Shown: piece by piece, positions 25,934-35,548 of the stretch | Layout of the letters: every line of letters starts with the position of its first letter | Position numbering within the stretch: position 1 is the first letter of the stretch | Origin: an uncultured Bacteroidales bacterium | Lineage (GTDB): Bacteria > Bacteroidota > Bacteroidia > Bacteroidales > UBA4417 | Direction: 5' to 3' | Length of the DNA stretch: 64,000 nucleotides | NCBI GenBank assembly: GCA_903879715.1 | Contig: CAIRMR010000204.1 | Coordinates: 1 to 64,000 of the forward strand | Program-made: the position numbers and the translations under genes | The notes under the pieces: generated by a model | What the model was told of the DNA's origin: nothing | What the model saw: only the letters and a program-made list of their open reading frames with translations | Databases searched by the model: none

Positions 25934-26128
25934 GGGATTATTTATTTGTTTTGTATTGCAAACATAATGAATTGATATCAGACCACAAAAACAGATGCTA
26001 TTTTGATTTTCAGGGAATGAGGGGAATTTATCAGCAAAAACAGTTTTATTCCGGATTTGCGACAAGAAATTGTCCTGTGATAATAAATACCTGATCTAAC
26101 CGATACCCTGCTTTCTTAGAATTTTCCG

Positions 26129-26136
26129 TATCTTTG
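26129..26136 (+). promoter_or_regulatory. Bacteroidetes -7 box TATCTTTG before comF
   Basis: TATCTTTG fits TAnnTTTG and lies 17 bp before the ATG at 26154, predicting a short leader. Confidence 0.5.
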
Positions 26137-26153
26137 ATTATCAATATTCTACT

Positions 26154-26852
26154 ATGAAAATCCCGGGATTTATCGAAGATTTCATATCCTTATTGTATCC
26201 GCGGGTTTGTGCTGCCTGTGGCAATTCGCTGTTTAAGCACGAAGAAATTATCTGCACCTATTGCCTGTATCATTTGCCTAAAACCAATTACCATCTGATG
26301 GAGGACAGCCCATTGGATAAAGTGTTCTGGGGAAGGGCTCAATTAACTAATACTGCGGCGCTGTATAATTTTCAGAAAAAGAGCAAAGTCCAGCATCTGA
26401 TTCACCAGCTGAAATACAAGGGAAGAATGGATGTTGGAATTCATCTTGGTAAATTGTTGGGTGTCGATCTGGCCAAAGCCGAAGGATTTAAAGATGTAAC
26501 AAAAGTGATACCAGTGCCTTTGCATCCGGATAAATTCCGCAAGCGCGGATACAACCAAAGTGAGCAGATTGCAATCGGGCTGGCAAAAGCTATGAATATC
26601 GAAATGGATGCCACTTCGTTTATCCGGACTGTTGATACCTCTACCCAAACACGTAAATCACGATTTGCGCGCTGGGAAAATGTGAAGGAAATTTTTAAAG
26701 TTACCACACCTGAAAATCTTGTTAACAGCCATATCCTTTTGGTTGATGATGTAATTACCACGGGTGCAACGCTCGAATCAGCAGCTCATATTTTGCTGGC
26801 TGTTGAAGGGGTTAAACTTAGCGTGGCATGTATAGGGTTTGCCAGGGAGTAG
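26154..26852 (+). CDS. comF: ComF family phosphoribosyltransferase-like protein
   Basis: A 232-residue competence-related protein. The N-terminal zinc-binding region has two Cys pairs (CAAC and CTYC, about residues 19-40). The C-terminal phosphoribosyltransferase-like domain has the conserved IPVPLHPDKFRKRGYNQSEQ (about 119-139) and the PRPP-binding loop LLVDDVITTGAT (about 196-207). Related ComF proteins help import or handle single-stranded DNA in natural transformation. Full length. It stands alone and is preceded by its own promoter box. Confidence 0.93.
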   Translation: MKIPGFIEDFISLLYPRVCAACGNSLFKHEEIICTYCLYHLPKTNYHLMEDSPLDKVFWGRAQLTNTAALYNFQKKSKVQHLIHQLKYKGRMDVGIHLGKLLGVDLAKAEGFKDVTKVIPVPLHPDKFRKRGYNQSEQIAIGLAKAMNIEMDATSFIRTVDTSTQTRKSRFARWENVKEIFKVTTPENLVNSHILLVDDVITTGATLESAAHILLAVEGVKLSVACIGFARE

Positions 26853-26887
26853 GAGTTTAGAATTGGGATTTAGTGTTTGTTTTTAGA

Positions 26888-26920
26888 GAGACGGGGCGAG
26901 GGACAAAAGGGAGAAAGGGC
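26888..26920 (+). repeat. purine-rich GGGCGA-type intergenic repeat
   Basis: GACGGGGCGAGGGACAAAAGGGAGAAAGGGC-like sequence (read in parts) right after comF, of the same family as 6460-6497. Confidence 0.5.
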
Positions 26921-26944
26921 AAACTGAACGGCAAGTTGTCTTTG

Positions 26945-27814
26945 CTAGAATTTTGTCAGAATCTGTTGAATGGATGTACGATACTCACTAGGTGTCTGAC
27001 CTTTGATTTTTTTAAATATCCGGTTGAAATTCGAAATATTGGAATAGCCACACATAAAAGATATTTCGGCAATACTGTTTGTGGTTTCGAACAGCAATTT
27101 AGTTGAATGGCCTATCCGGGCATCATTCAGGTACGAAATAAAACTTCTGCCGGTTCTTTTTTTGAAAAAGTGGCTGAAAGAGGATTCCGACATGGCTACA
27201 ATTTCCGAAACATCAGTAAGGCTGATATCTTTAGCATAATTTGCTTCAATGTATTTGCATATGGTATCAATGCGTCGGCTTTTTGATTCCCTGATAAAAG
27301 TTGAAGTATCAAATGTGGAACTTGCCAGGTAGCGCTGATCCTGCGAAGTAGCCAGTTCGTAAAGGATTGAATAGAAATCGAGTGCTGTCATAAAACCATG
27401 CGACTGGCTGAGTAATAATAGCTTTTCCTTTACTTTTTGTTTTGTTGTCATCGAAAAATCAAGTCCGCGCGACGACCGGATAAGCATATCCCTGATAGGT
27501 GTGAATAATCGTTTGCCTAATAAAAAGGAATCAACAATCCTGTCATCAAATTGAATGGTTATAACATGGGTGTCTTGTGTGGTCGGCGCTTTCCATTTAT
27601 GCGGTAAGTTTGAACCCAACAGCACCAAGTCAAATTCATTGAAGCTTTCGACAGAATCGCCCACGAACCTTTTACCTTTTGTATTGCAGACCATATTAAG
27701 TTCAAAGTCCGAATGAAAATGAACCGGGTAATCAAATTTGGCCATCTTGTTATTTAAAAGAATAAATAAGTCATCCTGATTAAGCGGAGTGATTTCCCGT
27801 ACAACGTTTTCCAT
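26945..27814 (-). CDS. AraC family transcriptional regulator of the adjacent glycan locus
   Basis: A 289-residue regulator. The N-terminal cupin-like sensor domain (about 1-140) contains the HFHSDFELNMV motif typical of sugar-responsive AraC proteins. The C-terminal about 100 residues contain two helix-turn-helix units: ISLTDVSEIVAMSESSFSHFFKK and IAEISFMCGYSNISNFNRIFKK (given as landmarks ISLTDVSEIV and CGYSNISNFNRIFKK), ending in TPSEYR. It diverges from susC at 28071, the normal arrangement for an activator of a polysaccharide utilisation locus. Likely ligand: a manno-oligosaccharide or mannose derivative (inference). Confidence 0.93.
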   Translation of the reverse strand: MENVVREITPLNQDDLFILLNNKMAKFDYPVHFHSDFELNMVCNTKGKRFVGDSVESFNEFDLVLLGSNLPHKWKAPTTQDTHVITIQFDDRIVDSFLLGKRLFTPIRDMLIRSSRGLDFSMTTKQKVKEKLLLLSQSHGFMTALDFYSILYELATSQDQRYLASSTFDTSTFIRESKSRRIDTICKYIEANYAKDISLTDVSEIVAMSESSFSHFFKKRTGRSFISYLNDARIGHSTKLLFETTNSIAEISFMCGYSNISNFNRIFKKIKGQTPSEYRTSIQQILTKF

Positions 27815-27876
27815 CTTGAAAATTCTTTAGTATGCAAATATCCAATAAAATTTTCATCTATTGACAAAAATATACC

Positions 27877-27930
27877 AGATATACAATATGTGAGCGACAA
27901 ATTACAAGTACCGTATCCTGCTGTATATCT
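27877..27930. promoter_or_regulatory. candidate operator: inverted AGATATACA pair between araC-type gene and susC
   Basis: AGATATACA at 27877-27885 is matched by its reverse complement TGTATATCT at 27922-27930. The arm starts and ends are 54 bp apart, inside the divergent 256-bp promoter region. AraC proteins usually bind two half sites, so this is a reasonable operator candidate. The region is AT-rich, so a chance match is possible. Confidence 0.4.
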
Positions 27931-28070
27931 ACCACATAGTTATTAAAGCTCCAAATAACCTTCATAAATGTATGATAACTTAACCAAAATGTATTACAAT
28001 ATAGTTCAGTTTTGAGTCATCTTTGCAATGTTAAAATACTGTTACGAAATCATTATCTATATGTAATATT

Positions 28071-31000
28071 ATGAGAAAACATCAAAAAATCTCAACTCAG
28101 CCCCAAACCCTGAAGAGTAGCTGGTTCAAATATTTCCTAGGCTTACTCATCTGGTTCTTTTCTGTTTTTGCAGTGTCAGCACAAAGCATTGATGTGAAAG
28201 GATTTGTAAAAACTACTGACGGGCAATCCTTACCCGGAGCGACCGTTGTTATTAAAGGTACAACCACAGGTACCACCACTTTGTTAAATGGAGAGTTTTC
28301 GCTTAAGGCAAAAAAAGGCGAAGTGCTCCAGGTTTCGTACATGGGTTATATTCCTCAGGAAATTACTGTAGAAAGTTCAACGGTTAATGTTGCCCTTGCC
28401 GAAGATGCCCGAAATATTGATGGCGTTGTCGTAATCGGTTATGGATCTGTCCGTAAAAGCGATATCACCGGATCCGTAGGTACAGTGAAAGTGAAGACGT
28501 TGCAGAGTATTCCTTCAAACTCCATTGATGGTTTGTTGCAGGGGCGGGCGGCCGGATTGCAGGTTATAAATTCGTCGCAGGACCCGGGAGCCGATGCTGT
28601 AGTTAAAATCCGTGGTGGAAGCTCATTACGGGGATCTAACTCTCCTCTTCTGGTTGTTGACGGATTTCCTCTGGGCGATGCAGGAAACCTGAAACAAATA
28701 AATCCTGCTGATATAGCTTCCGTTGAAATTTTAAAAGATGCCTCTGCTTCAGCCATTTACGGATCGAGGGGAGCAAACGGCGTTATTTTAATAACCACCT
28801 ACAAAGCTATTGAAGGCACAACAACAATTAATATCAAGCAGCAAACTGCTGTTTCAAGGTTTAACTCCAAACTGAACCTGTGGCGCGATCCTGTACTTAT
28901 GGCACAGTTAAGCAACGAAGAACGGGTTAACGCCAATCTACCTCCTATTTATATAGGCGAAACAAACACAACCGGCGTGTACTATCCTTCTGTTGAGGAA
29001 ATCTCAAACGGAACCTGGGCAACCAATACACAATGGGACAAAGTTGTTTTCAGGGATACCCCGGTAACCACTAACACTACAATATCCATTAACAGTGCCA
29101 ATGCTAAAACCTCTTACAACCTGGGATTCAACTATTATGATGAAAACGGTGTTTACATCGAAGACGATTATAATAAAGGCATTGTAAACCTTGGTATTAC
29201 GCATAAAGTATACGACAATTTTACCATTCGGACTTCAAACATCTTTTCGAAGGGGTACAGAAATTATAACGGCGGACTCTCCTACTACCGTAATCCGCTC
29301 TGGCCGGTATACAATGATGATGGAAGCTATTTTCTGGCCAGTTCCACTGATTATTCGCACCCTATTGCCATAACCGAAAATGTGACTAACAAAAATAACA
29401 GCGTCGACTTTATTTCTTCATGGCTTTTCGACCTTCGGCTTTCAAAAGCGTTGAATATAAAATCGCAGGTTAATTATAAATACGGAAATTCAATCACCGA
29501 CCTGTATTCACCAACCAAATATACCGAAACCGGCGATTTCAATAACGGAGCAGCACAGTTAAGCAACTGGATGGGTCAAAACCTGGTTTCGGAAACCTAT
29601 ATGACTTACGACAAGAAATTTGGTGATATCCACAAGTTCACAGCTATGGTTGGCCAAACCTACGAGTTTTCGATGAACAGAAGTTCGGACCTTTATGCGT
29701 ATGACTTTGTAAACGAATCGACCGGCAACGAGAATATGGGTTCGGGCGATCCCGAGAAAAACAGGCTTGCCAACGGATATTCCGAGACAAAACTTCTTTC
29801 ATTCCTTGGACGTATTAATTACGCGCTGAATGATAAATATCTTTTTACGGCTACCTTACGTGCCGACGGTTCGTCTAAATTCGGGGCAAATAACAAATGG
29901 GCAAAATTCCCTTCAGGTGCTGTTGCCTGGAAAGCGCACAACGAATCTTTCATTAAAAACCTCAACATTTTTGACGAACTCAAAATCAGGGCCAGCTACG
30001 GGATATCCGGAAACCAAGGCATCTCGCCATACCAGACGCTGAGCAGATACGGAGTTGAACAATATTACGACAATGGACAATGGAATACAGCCATTGGTCC
30101 TGGATATGTGGTTGGTACTGAAGGTGACGACGGCCGTTTTAAAATGTGGGGCGGAATTCCAAACGTAGATCTGAAATGGGAAACTACAGCACAAATGGAT
30201 TTTGGAACTGATATGTCTTTCTACAATAACAGGTTGAGGCTTGTTTTTGATATATATCAGAAAAAAACCTCTGATCTGCTGAGAGAACGGATTCTGCCAC
30301 TTTCGTCTGGATACAACCGGATGTGGGTCAACGATGGTGAAATTGCAAACAAAGGGTTCGAAATCTCGCTTGATGGCGACATTATCGATGGCAAGGATTT
30401 TAAATTCTCTGCTTCCCTGATTTATGCCCGAAACAGGAATGAAGTTGTAAGCCTTGGAGATGCTGTTACTTCAGGATTGAATACCGACTTTAACACAGGA
30501 ATGAAATATGAGTTCAATGGCACCTCCCTGTCGCAATTCCGTCAAACGCCTAATATTCTGGCAATCGGACAAGCTGTTAACGTTTACTATGGCTACAAAG
30601 TAGATGGTATCATTCAAACTGAAGCTGAAGGACTTGCAGCCGGGCTAACCGGTGATCTTGCTCAAGCGGGCGAATTCAAATATGTGGATATTAATGACGA
30701 CGGACAGATCACGGACAAGGACCGCACCATTATCGGTGATCCAAATCCTGATTTCATGGTAAGTTTAGATTTAAATGCACATTATAAGAATTTCGACCTC
30801 GAAGTGTTTTTAAACGGAGTTTCAGGCAATGACATTGTGTATCAGAACATGTGGGGGCAACCAAACACTTCGCCTCTGCGATGGACCCGGGATAATCCAA
30901 CCAACGAGTATCCAAGCCTGCGAAATGATCGTTCCTATTATTTATCCGACTGGTTTATAAAAGATGGTTCCTTCCTTAGAATACAAAATATTAACCTGGG

Positions 31001-31184
31001 ATATAATTTCAAAACAAACAAGGTAAAATGGATAAACAACTTGCGCATTTACCTCAATGCATCCGATGTTTATACGTTTACAAAGTTCAAAGGGTACGAT
31101 CCTGAAGTGGGAACAGATGGTATTTACTGGGGCGGCTATCCGCGATTGAGCAAATGGACATTTGGTTTGGATCTAACCTTCTAA
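28071..31184 (+). CDS. susC: SusC/RagA-type TonB-dependent outer membrane transporter
   Basis: A 1037-residue outer-membrane importer of oligosaccharides. The signal peptide ends near residue 37 (FAVSA-QS). A CarboxypepD_reg-like domain (about 41-115, VKGFVKTTDGQSLPGATVVIKG) follows, then the conserved VVVIGYGSVRKSDITGSVG segment, the plug domain (about 130-240, ILKDASASAIYGSRGANGVILITT) and the 22-strand barrel. It pairs with the SusD lipoprotein 13 bp downstream. The repeated family end YPRLSKWTFGLDLTF closes the barrel. Energised by TonB/ExbBD encoded elsewhere. It is the first gene of the plus-strand operon and probably under the AraC regulator. Confidence 0.97.
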   Translation: MRKHQKISTQPQTLKSSWFKYFLGLLIWFFSVFAVSAQSIDVKGFVKTTDGQSLPGATVVIKGTTTGTTTLLNGEFSLKAKKGEVLQVSYMGYIPQEITVESSTVNVALAEDARNIDGVVVIGYGSVRKSDITGSVGTVKVKTLQSIPSNSIDGLLQGRAAGLQVINSSQDPGADAVVKIRGGSSLRGSNSPLLVVDGFPLGDAGNLKQINPADIASVEILKDASASAIYGSRGANGVILITTYKAIEGTTTINIKQQTAVSRFNSKLNLWRDPVLMAQLSNEERVNANLPPIYIGETNTTGVYYPSVEEISNGTWATNTQWDKVVFRDTPVTTNTTISINSANAKTSYNLGFNYYDENGVYIEDDYNKGIVNLGITHKVYDNFTIRTSNIFSKGYRNYNGGLSYYRNPLWPVYNDDGSYFLASSTDYSHPIAITENVTNKNNSVDFISSWLFDLRLSKALNIKSQVNYKYGNSITDLYSPTKYTETGDFNNGAAQLSNWMGQNLVSETYMTYDKKFGDIHKFTAMVGQTYEFSMNRSSDLYAYDFVNESTGNENMGSGDPEKNRLANGYSETKLLSFLGRINYALNDKYLFTATLRADGSSKFGANNKWAKFPSGAVAWKAHNESFIKNLNIFDELKIRASYGISGNQGISPYQTLSRYGVEQYYDNGQWNTAIGPGYVVGTEGDDGRFKMWGGIPNVDLKWETTAQMDFGTDMSFYNNRLRLVFDIYQKKTSDLLRERILPLSSGYNRMWVNDGEIANKGFEISLDGDIIDGKDFKFSASLIYARNRNEVVSLGDAVTSGLNTDFNTGMKYEFNGTSLSQFRQTPNILAIGQAVNVYYGYKVDGIIQTEAEGLAAGLTGDLAQAGEFKYVDINDDGQITDKDRTIIGDPNPDFMVSLDLNAHYKNFDLEVFLNGVSGNDIVYQNMWGQPNTSPLRWTRDNPTNEYPSLRNDRSYYLSDWFIKDGSFLRIQNINLGYNFKTNKVKWINNLRIYLNASDVYTFTKFKGYDPEVGTDGIYWGGYPRLSKWTFGLDLTF

Positions 31185-31197
31185 AAAAACGAAACTT

Positions 31198-32700
31198 ATG
31201 AAAACGAAAATACTATCTCTCTTAATGATTATCGGACTGCTGGTCAGTTCGTGCGACCTGAATGAAGAACCTTACGGGTTTTACTCCGAAGATAACTTTT
31301 ATAAAACACCTGCTGATGCCGAGGCTTCGTTACTATATGCATACAACGCGCTTACCTTTCTCGAATATTCGAGAGGCATTTTCTACATTGGCGAACTTGC
31401 ATCCGAAACCTGCGATGTTAAAGCTGATGAAGGATATGGAGCGCAGCAACTGAACAACTGGACTGCGGATGCCACGAATGAATCTCTTACCTATTATTTT
31501 AAATACTGTTACATTGCTATAAACCGGGCAAATGCAATAATTGAAAATGTTTCCAACAGTTCCTTCAGCCCTGCAGTAAAAAACAAACTGCTTGGGGAAG
31601 CCTATTTCTTAAGGGCTTTCAATTATTATAATCTTGTGAAGGTATTCGGACTGGTTCCTATTCAGCGTAAGATGGTGAAAAGCATCTCAGACGCCTCACC
31701 CAATATGGCTATGAATCTCGATGAGTTGTATGATTTCATCAATGCCGATTTAAGAACAGCTGAATCCTTTCTGGAAGTGTACCGCAATGCAGGCCGCGCC
31801 GACAAAGTAGCTGCCCAGGCGCTCCTGGCCAAAACGTATTTGACAATAGCTTCTTCGAAAGAAAGCGGTGTGCCGAAATATACCGATATGGCAAAGGATG
31901 TACAAATGATGTACGACAGTGCAGCCTATTTTTCAGGCAAAGTTCTTCACGATCAGGCTGAGTACTCGATAGATCCGCAATTAACTCATATTTATGATGT
32001 TAATGCTTCAAACGGACCTGAGCATATTTTTATCATGTCGATGGACAGGACCGGGCTCAACGAAGGAAATTTTTCAAAAATAGCAATGATGTTTCACCCC
32101 TGGGTTGACGGAGTTCCTTATTACATCAAGAATCCTGATGGTACACTTACATATACTACCAATGGGTGGGAAGTTTATCAAACTACAGCTGCATTTTATA
32201 ACTCTTTTGCCGCAAACGATAAACGCAAAACAGAACTCCTGGTAACAAAAATATATAACGCATCCGGAGTACAAACCGGCGCCCTTGGCACAAATTTTTC
32301 TTATGCTTTTACCCGGAAATATGTGGATCCTGACTTTGTAGGAGATAAATCAAGTGCCAAACCTTACCTAATCCGGTTTTCGGATGTAGCACTGATTTAT
32401 GCGGAAGCTAGCGGCCCCACTGCAGATGGCTACAACTGGGTTAACCAGATCCGAAGCAGGTCTAATCTTCAGGCAATGGTTCCCGGATTGAATGCAGCCG
32501 ACTTCCGAAAAGCGGTAGTGCAGGAAAGGGCCTGGGAACTTGCATTTGAAGGTCATAGGTTATATGATTTAAGAAGAAAGGCCATGGTTACATCAACCGA
32601 TCCAAGAGCTGCTGCTTCCGGAATCACAGAGGAACAGGCTGCGTTTTATCCTATCCCTCAGATGGAAATTGACTTAAATCCGAATTTAACAGCAAAGTAA
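31198..32700 (+). CDS. susD: SusD/RagB family outer membrane lipoprotein
   Basis: A 500-residue surface lipoprotein that caps the SusC barrel and binds glycan. Lipobox Cys19 (LLVSSC) is followed by acidic residues (DLNEEP), the surface-export pattern of Bacteroidetes lipoproteins. Family motifs: LGEAYFLRAFNYYNLVKVFG in the TPR-like N half and VVQERAWELAFEGHRLYDLRRK in the C half. Full length, 13 bp after susC, therefore translationally close. Confidence 0.97.
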   Translation: MKTKILSLLMIIGLLVSSCDLNEEPYGFYSEDNFYKTPADAEASLLYAYNALTFLEYSRGIFYIGELASETCDVKADEGYGAQQLNNWTADATNESLTYYFKYCYIAINRANAIIENVSNSSFSPAVKNKLLGEAYFLRAFNYYNLVKVFGLVPIQRKMVKSISDASPNMAMNLDELYDFINADLRTAESFLEVYRNAGRADKVAAQALLAKTYLTIASSKESGVPKYTDMAKDVQMMYDSAAYFSGKVLHDQAEYSIDPQLTHIYDVNASNGPEHIFIMSMDRTGLNEGNFSKIAMMFHPWVDGVPYYIKNPDGTLTYTTNGWEVYQTTAAFYNSFAANDKRKTELLVTKIYNASGVQTGALGTNFSYAFTRKYVDPDFVGDKSSAKPYLIRFSDVALIYAEASGPTADGYNWVNQIRSRSNLQAMVPGLNAADFRKAVVQERAWELAFEGHRLYDLRRKAMVTSTDPRAAASGITEEQAAFYPIPQMEIDLNPNLTAK

Positions 32701-32727
32701 TTTATTTAAACAGAAGAAATCAGGCGT

Positions 32728-33606
32728 ATGAAAACACTAAAATATATTCTGGTATTAATGGTTGCCACAGTCTTCTTTAGCTGCCAGAAAGATCCATTAA
32801 AAGAAATTAACGATGGTTCATGGAATAAAGAAAAGAATATCATTTCTATTTCGTTTTCCGATCAGATAGGGAAAACAACCATAGTAAGAACAGACACAAA
32901 TGCCACCATAACTTTCCTTGACTTTGCCGAGGATTTCAGTGCCATAGAAATAACTTCTCTTGAAGTTTCCTATGGAGCAACTGCATCTGTCGCAGTAGGT
33001 CAGAAACTCGATTTTAACAATCCGGAAAAAACCACTACAATCATCATCACTCCTGTAAACGGAGAGCCTCTCACCTGGACTATCAAAGCAGGCCAGTATG
33101 TTAATCCGTATAAAGGAACCTGGGGCATTCAGAGTTTTAAATTCAAGTGGGACGACTGGAATGGCTGGGGTCTTCAGGGAGAAGCTACCGTTGCTTCGAA
33201 AATGACTTCTGCTACCGCGGGGAATGACGACATAATAACTTTCAGTGCAATTGAAGGAGCAGATGTATCCGGAATTTTTTATGGCAGCTACGAAAGAACT
33301 AAAGGTACAGATGGGGCTTATGGCTCATACAAGTCTCCGGCAGGAACTGATTGGAGTGATAAATTCGGACAATTACCTAATGGAAAGGGGAAATATTACA
33401 TCAATCCGGATAATTCCGTATCTATCGAAGTTGAAGGCAGCAGTAAAAAACTAACGTCAGTTGGGACAACCGCATCTACTGCTACAACAATGACCTACGA
33501 TCTCAATGCACAGCAAATCTGGACAATAGACTGGAATGACTATTACGGCACCGAAAACCAGTTGAAGATGGCATATAAAATCTGGTACATTTTAATTAAG
33601 CAATAA
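32728..33606 (+). CDS. surface lipoprotein of the glycan locus, putative glycan-binding protein
   Basis: A 292-residue lipoprotein (Cys19 in VFFSC, then QKD) 27 bp after susD. Residues about 30-130 form an Ig-like domain of the type often found at the N-terminus of Bacteroidetes surface glycan-binding proteins (ISISFSDQIGKTTI... NGEPLTWTIKAGQ). The rest (about 131-292) is rich in Trp, Gly and Tyr (WDDWNGWGLQG, WTIDWNDYYG), which suits carbohydrate stacking. By position it corresponds to a SusE/SGBP-type protein. I cannot assign a named domain to the C half. A terminator-like hairpin follows. Confidence 0.75.
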   Translation: MKTLKYILVLMVATVFFSCQKDPLKEINDGSWNKEKNIISISFSDQIGKTTIVRTDTNATITFLDFAEDFSAIEITSLEVSYGATASVAVGQKLDFNNPEKTTTIIITPVNGEPLTWTIKAGQYVNPYKGTWGIQSFKFKWDDWNGWGLQGEATVASKMTSATAGNDDIITFSAIEGADVSGIFYGSYERTKGTDGAYGSYKSPAGTDWSDKFGQLPNGKGKYYINPDNSVSIEVEGSSKKLTSVGTTASTATTMTYDLNAQQIWTIDWNDYYGTENQLKMAYKIWYILIKQ

Positions 33607-33970
33607 GTTGATTGTAATTATAAAATAAATATTGTACAGATAGAAAAGCTGAAAATAGCACATTATCTGATAAAACAAAAAATCAATATTTAGGTAATGG
33701 TTGAATTGTTGGGTTTGCAAAGGAGGTTTGGCTCACAAGGGCCAACCTCCATTTGTACAAAAAATAAAAGACTGAAGAAGCATATTGAATAACTCTGATT
33801 CCAAAAAAGCTTTGCTGATTATAATCTGTTCAAAATGAAGCCTTAAATAAAAATAAACCGGCAACCGCAAGATGTATTTTATCGAATCAACCCGGCAATA
33901 ATAAACCATCAATCACTGGAGAAATCATACTGCAAAAGTTACTCCGGCGATAGTAAAAAAATACTGACAC
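33607..33970. other. 364-bp intergenic region with hairpin, ahead of the first hydrolase
   Basis: Holds the hairpin at 33722-33750. The 220 bp after it carry no gene-like frame and presumably a second promoter for the hydrolase part of the locus. Confidence 0.5.
33722..33750 (+). terminator. hairpin after the susCD-SGBP operon
   Basis: GGAGGTTTGGC pairs with GCCAACCTCC (one bulged T), loop about 8 bases, then ATTTGTACAAAAAATAAA. It lies 115 bp after the lipoprotein stop, separating the binding/uptake genes from the enzyme genes. Confidence 0.65.
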
Positions 33971-35464
33971 ATGAAAATCTTTTTATTACTGGCATTCGCA
34001 TACATTTTTTTTGTCTCTTGTAAAAAGGATCCGGATCCGCCTGTATCTGATTCAAAAAATGATCTGACGATCAAAACTGGCATTCTGAATCAGTCGTTTG
34101 TCGGAAACGGCCCTCAGTGGGGAGGATATGATGCACTTCAGACCTGGACGGGAAGCCCTACACTTACAGAAGCTGACTGGAATACATTGTACCAGAGGGT
34201 GCGGTTTATGCGCCCGCCATTGGTGAGAATAATGGTCGACCAGGGATGGAATTACCTGGTTAACGGCAAATATGATCCTTCGAAAAGTGATGCTGTACTT
34301 ATTAAAATCCTTGATTTCTGCGAAGTTGAAGGAATAACGGTGATGTTTGGCGAATGGGGCCATCAGGGCGGCACATCAATAAATACAACCTGGCTCGAAA
34401 ATTCTGCAAAATTCTTAGAATACCTGCTCAACACAAAAAATTATACGTGTATCAAATATTTTAATATGGTGAATGAGCCTAATGGCGATTGGTCGAGCAT
34501 TAACGGGAACTATTCACTATGGAAATCATTGATAGAACAGTTTCACGCAAAACTGGTCACGAAAGGAATTGCTTCTAAAGTAAAGATTATCGGACCTGAT
34601 ATTGCCATTTGGGATGCTAATCTTACTTCCTGGGTGATTAACACAAATTTTGACCTTGGCGATAAGATCGGGGCATATGATATTCACACCTATCCCAGCG
34701 AAACTGAAGTACGTGATGGCTCATATAAAAACATGGTTAAAGCATACAAAAATGCTGCCCCTCCAGCCAAAGAAATGCTGATGGGCGAACTTGGATTTAA
34801 ATATGCGTCAAATTCAACATTAGGGCAGCAGAACGCACAGCGGATTGCTGGCGATCCATACGCATCGAGCGACTGTAATATGTTTGTTTATGATGCTTTT
34901 TATGGTATTGATATGGCTGATGCCGTGATTCAGAATATGCTGGCCGGGTACTCAGGGTCTATTCTTTGGGATCTGGACGATGCAATGTATAATATTGATG
35001 GCGGAGGTTCTACCAAACTAAAACGATGGGGTTTCTGGAATAGCCTCGGATCTGAGAAATTCGGAAATGCTGCAGATGAAAATATCCGTCCCTGGTTTTA
35101 CACCATGTCGTTACTGTGCAGGTATTTTCCACAAGGAACTAAGATTTTCGATGTTGCACTGCCTGACAAGAAAGGGCTCAGAGCCATAGCAGGCGAAAAA
35201 AACGGGAAATACACCATTGCTATTGTCAACTCAAATTTTGCCAGTTACGAAATCAATCTGAAAATGGAAAACGGCATAACCTTATCCGGAGCGGATTTAT
35301 ACAAATACGTTTCAGGCGTCGGTGCCGCATTTACCGGAAAAAAAGATTCAAACGGATTCGCAATGCCTGAAGAAACAAATCTTACAATCGATTTCAGCAC
35401 CGGCAAGTCAAAACAAATCAGCGTTCCTGGCCAGTCCTTTTTATTGTTCACCAATATGGAGTAA
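33971..35464 (+). CDS. clan GH-A glycoside hydrolase lipoprotein (GH5-like), paralogue 1
   Basis: A 497-residue lipoprotein (Cys17 in FFVSC, followed by KKDPDPP) with a (beta/alpha)8 hydrolase domain (about 40-400) and a C-terminal beta domain. Acid/base E169 lies in MVNEPNG after strand 4; nucleophile E273 lies in MGELGF at strand 7. The clan GH-A features H in DIHTYPS and W in LWDLDDA are present. Mannanase or cellulase-type activity is inferred from neighbours (GH130, GH2). Family could be GH5 or another GH-A family; I cannot decide by eye. The gene at 39799 is a clear paralogue with the same architecture. Confidence 0.83.
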   Translation: MKIFLLLAFAYIFFVSCKKDPDPPVSDSKNDLTIKTGILNQSFVGNGPQWGGYDALQTWTGSPTLTEADWNTLYQRVRFMRPPLVRIMVDQGWNYLVNGKYDPSKSDAVLIKILDFCEVEGITVMFGEWGHQGGTSINTTWLENSAKFLEYLLNTKNYTCIKYFNMVNEPNGDWSSINGNYSLWKSLIEQFHAKLVTKGIASKVKIIGPDIAIWDANLTSWVINTNFDLGDKIGAYDIHTYPSETEVRDGSYKNMVKAYKNAAPPAKEMLMGELGFKYASNSTLGQQNAQRIAGDPYASSDCNMFVYDAFYGIDMADAVIQNMLAGYSGSILWDLDDAMYNIDGGGSTKLKRWGFWNSLGSEKFGNAADENIRPWFYTMSLLCRYFPQGTKIFDVALPDKKGLRAIAGEKNGKYTIAIVNSNFASYEINLKMENGITLSGADLYKYVSGVGAAFTGKKDSNGFAMPEETNLTIDFSTGKSKQISVPGQSFLLFTNME

Positions 35465-35548
35465 TACCTTACTGTTTTAGTTAATGCCTCACATTACCCT
35501 CACCATTCATACAAAGCATCAGAATTAATACTTTCAAATTTTTTACCA

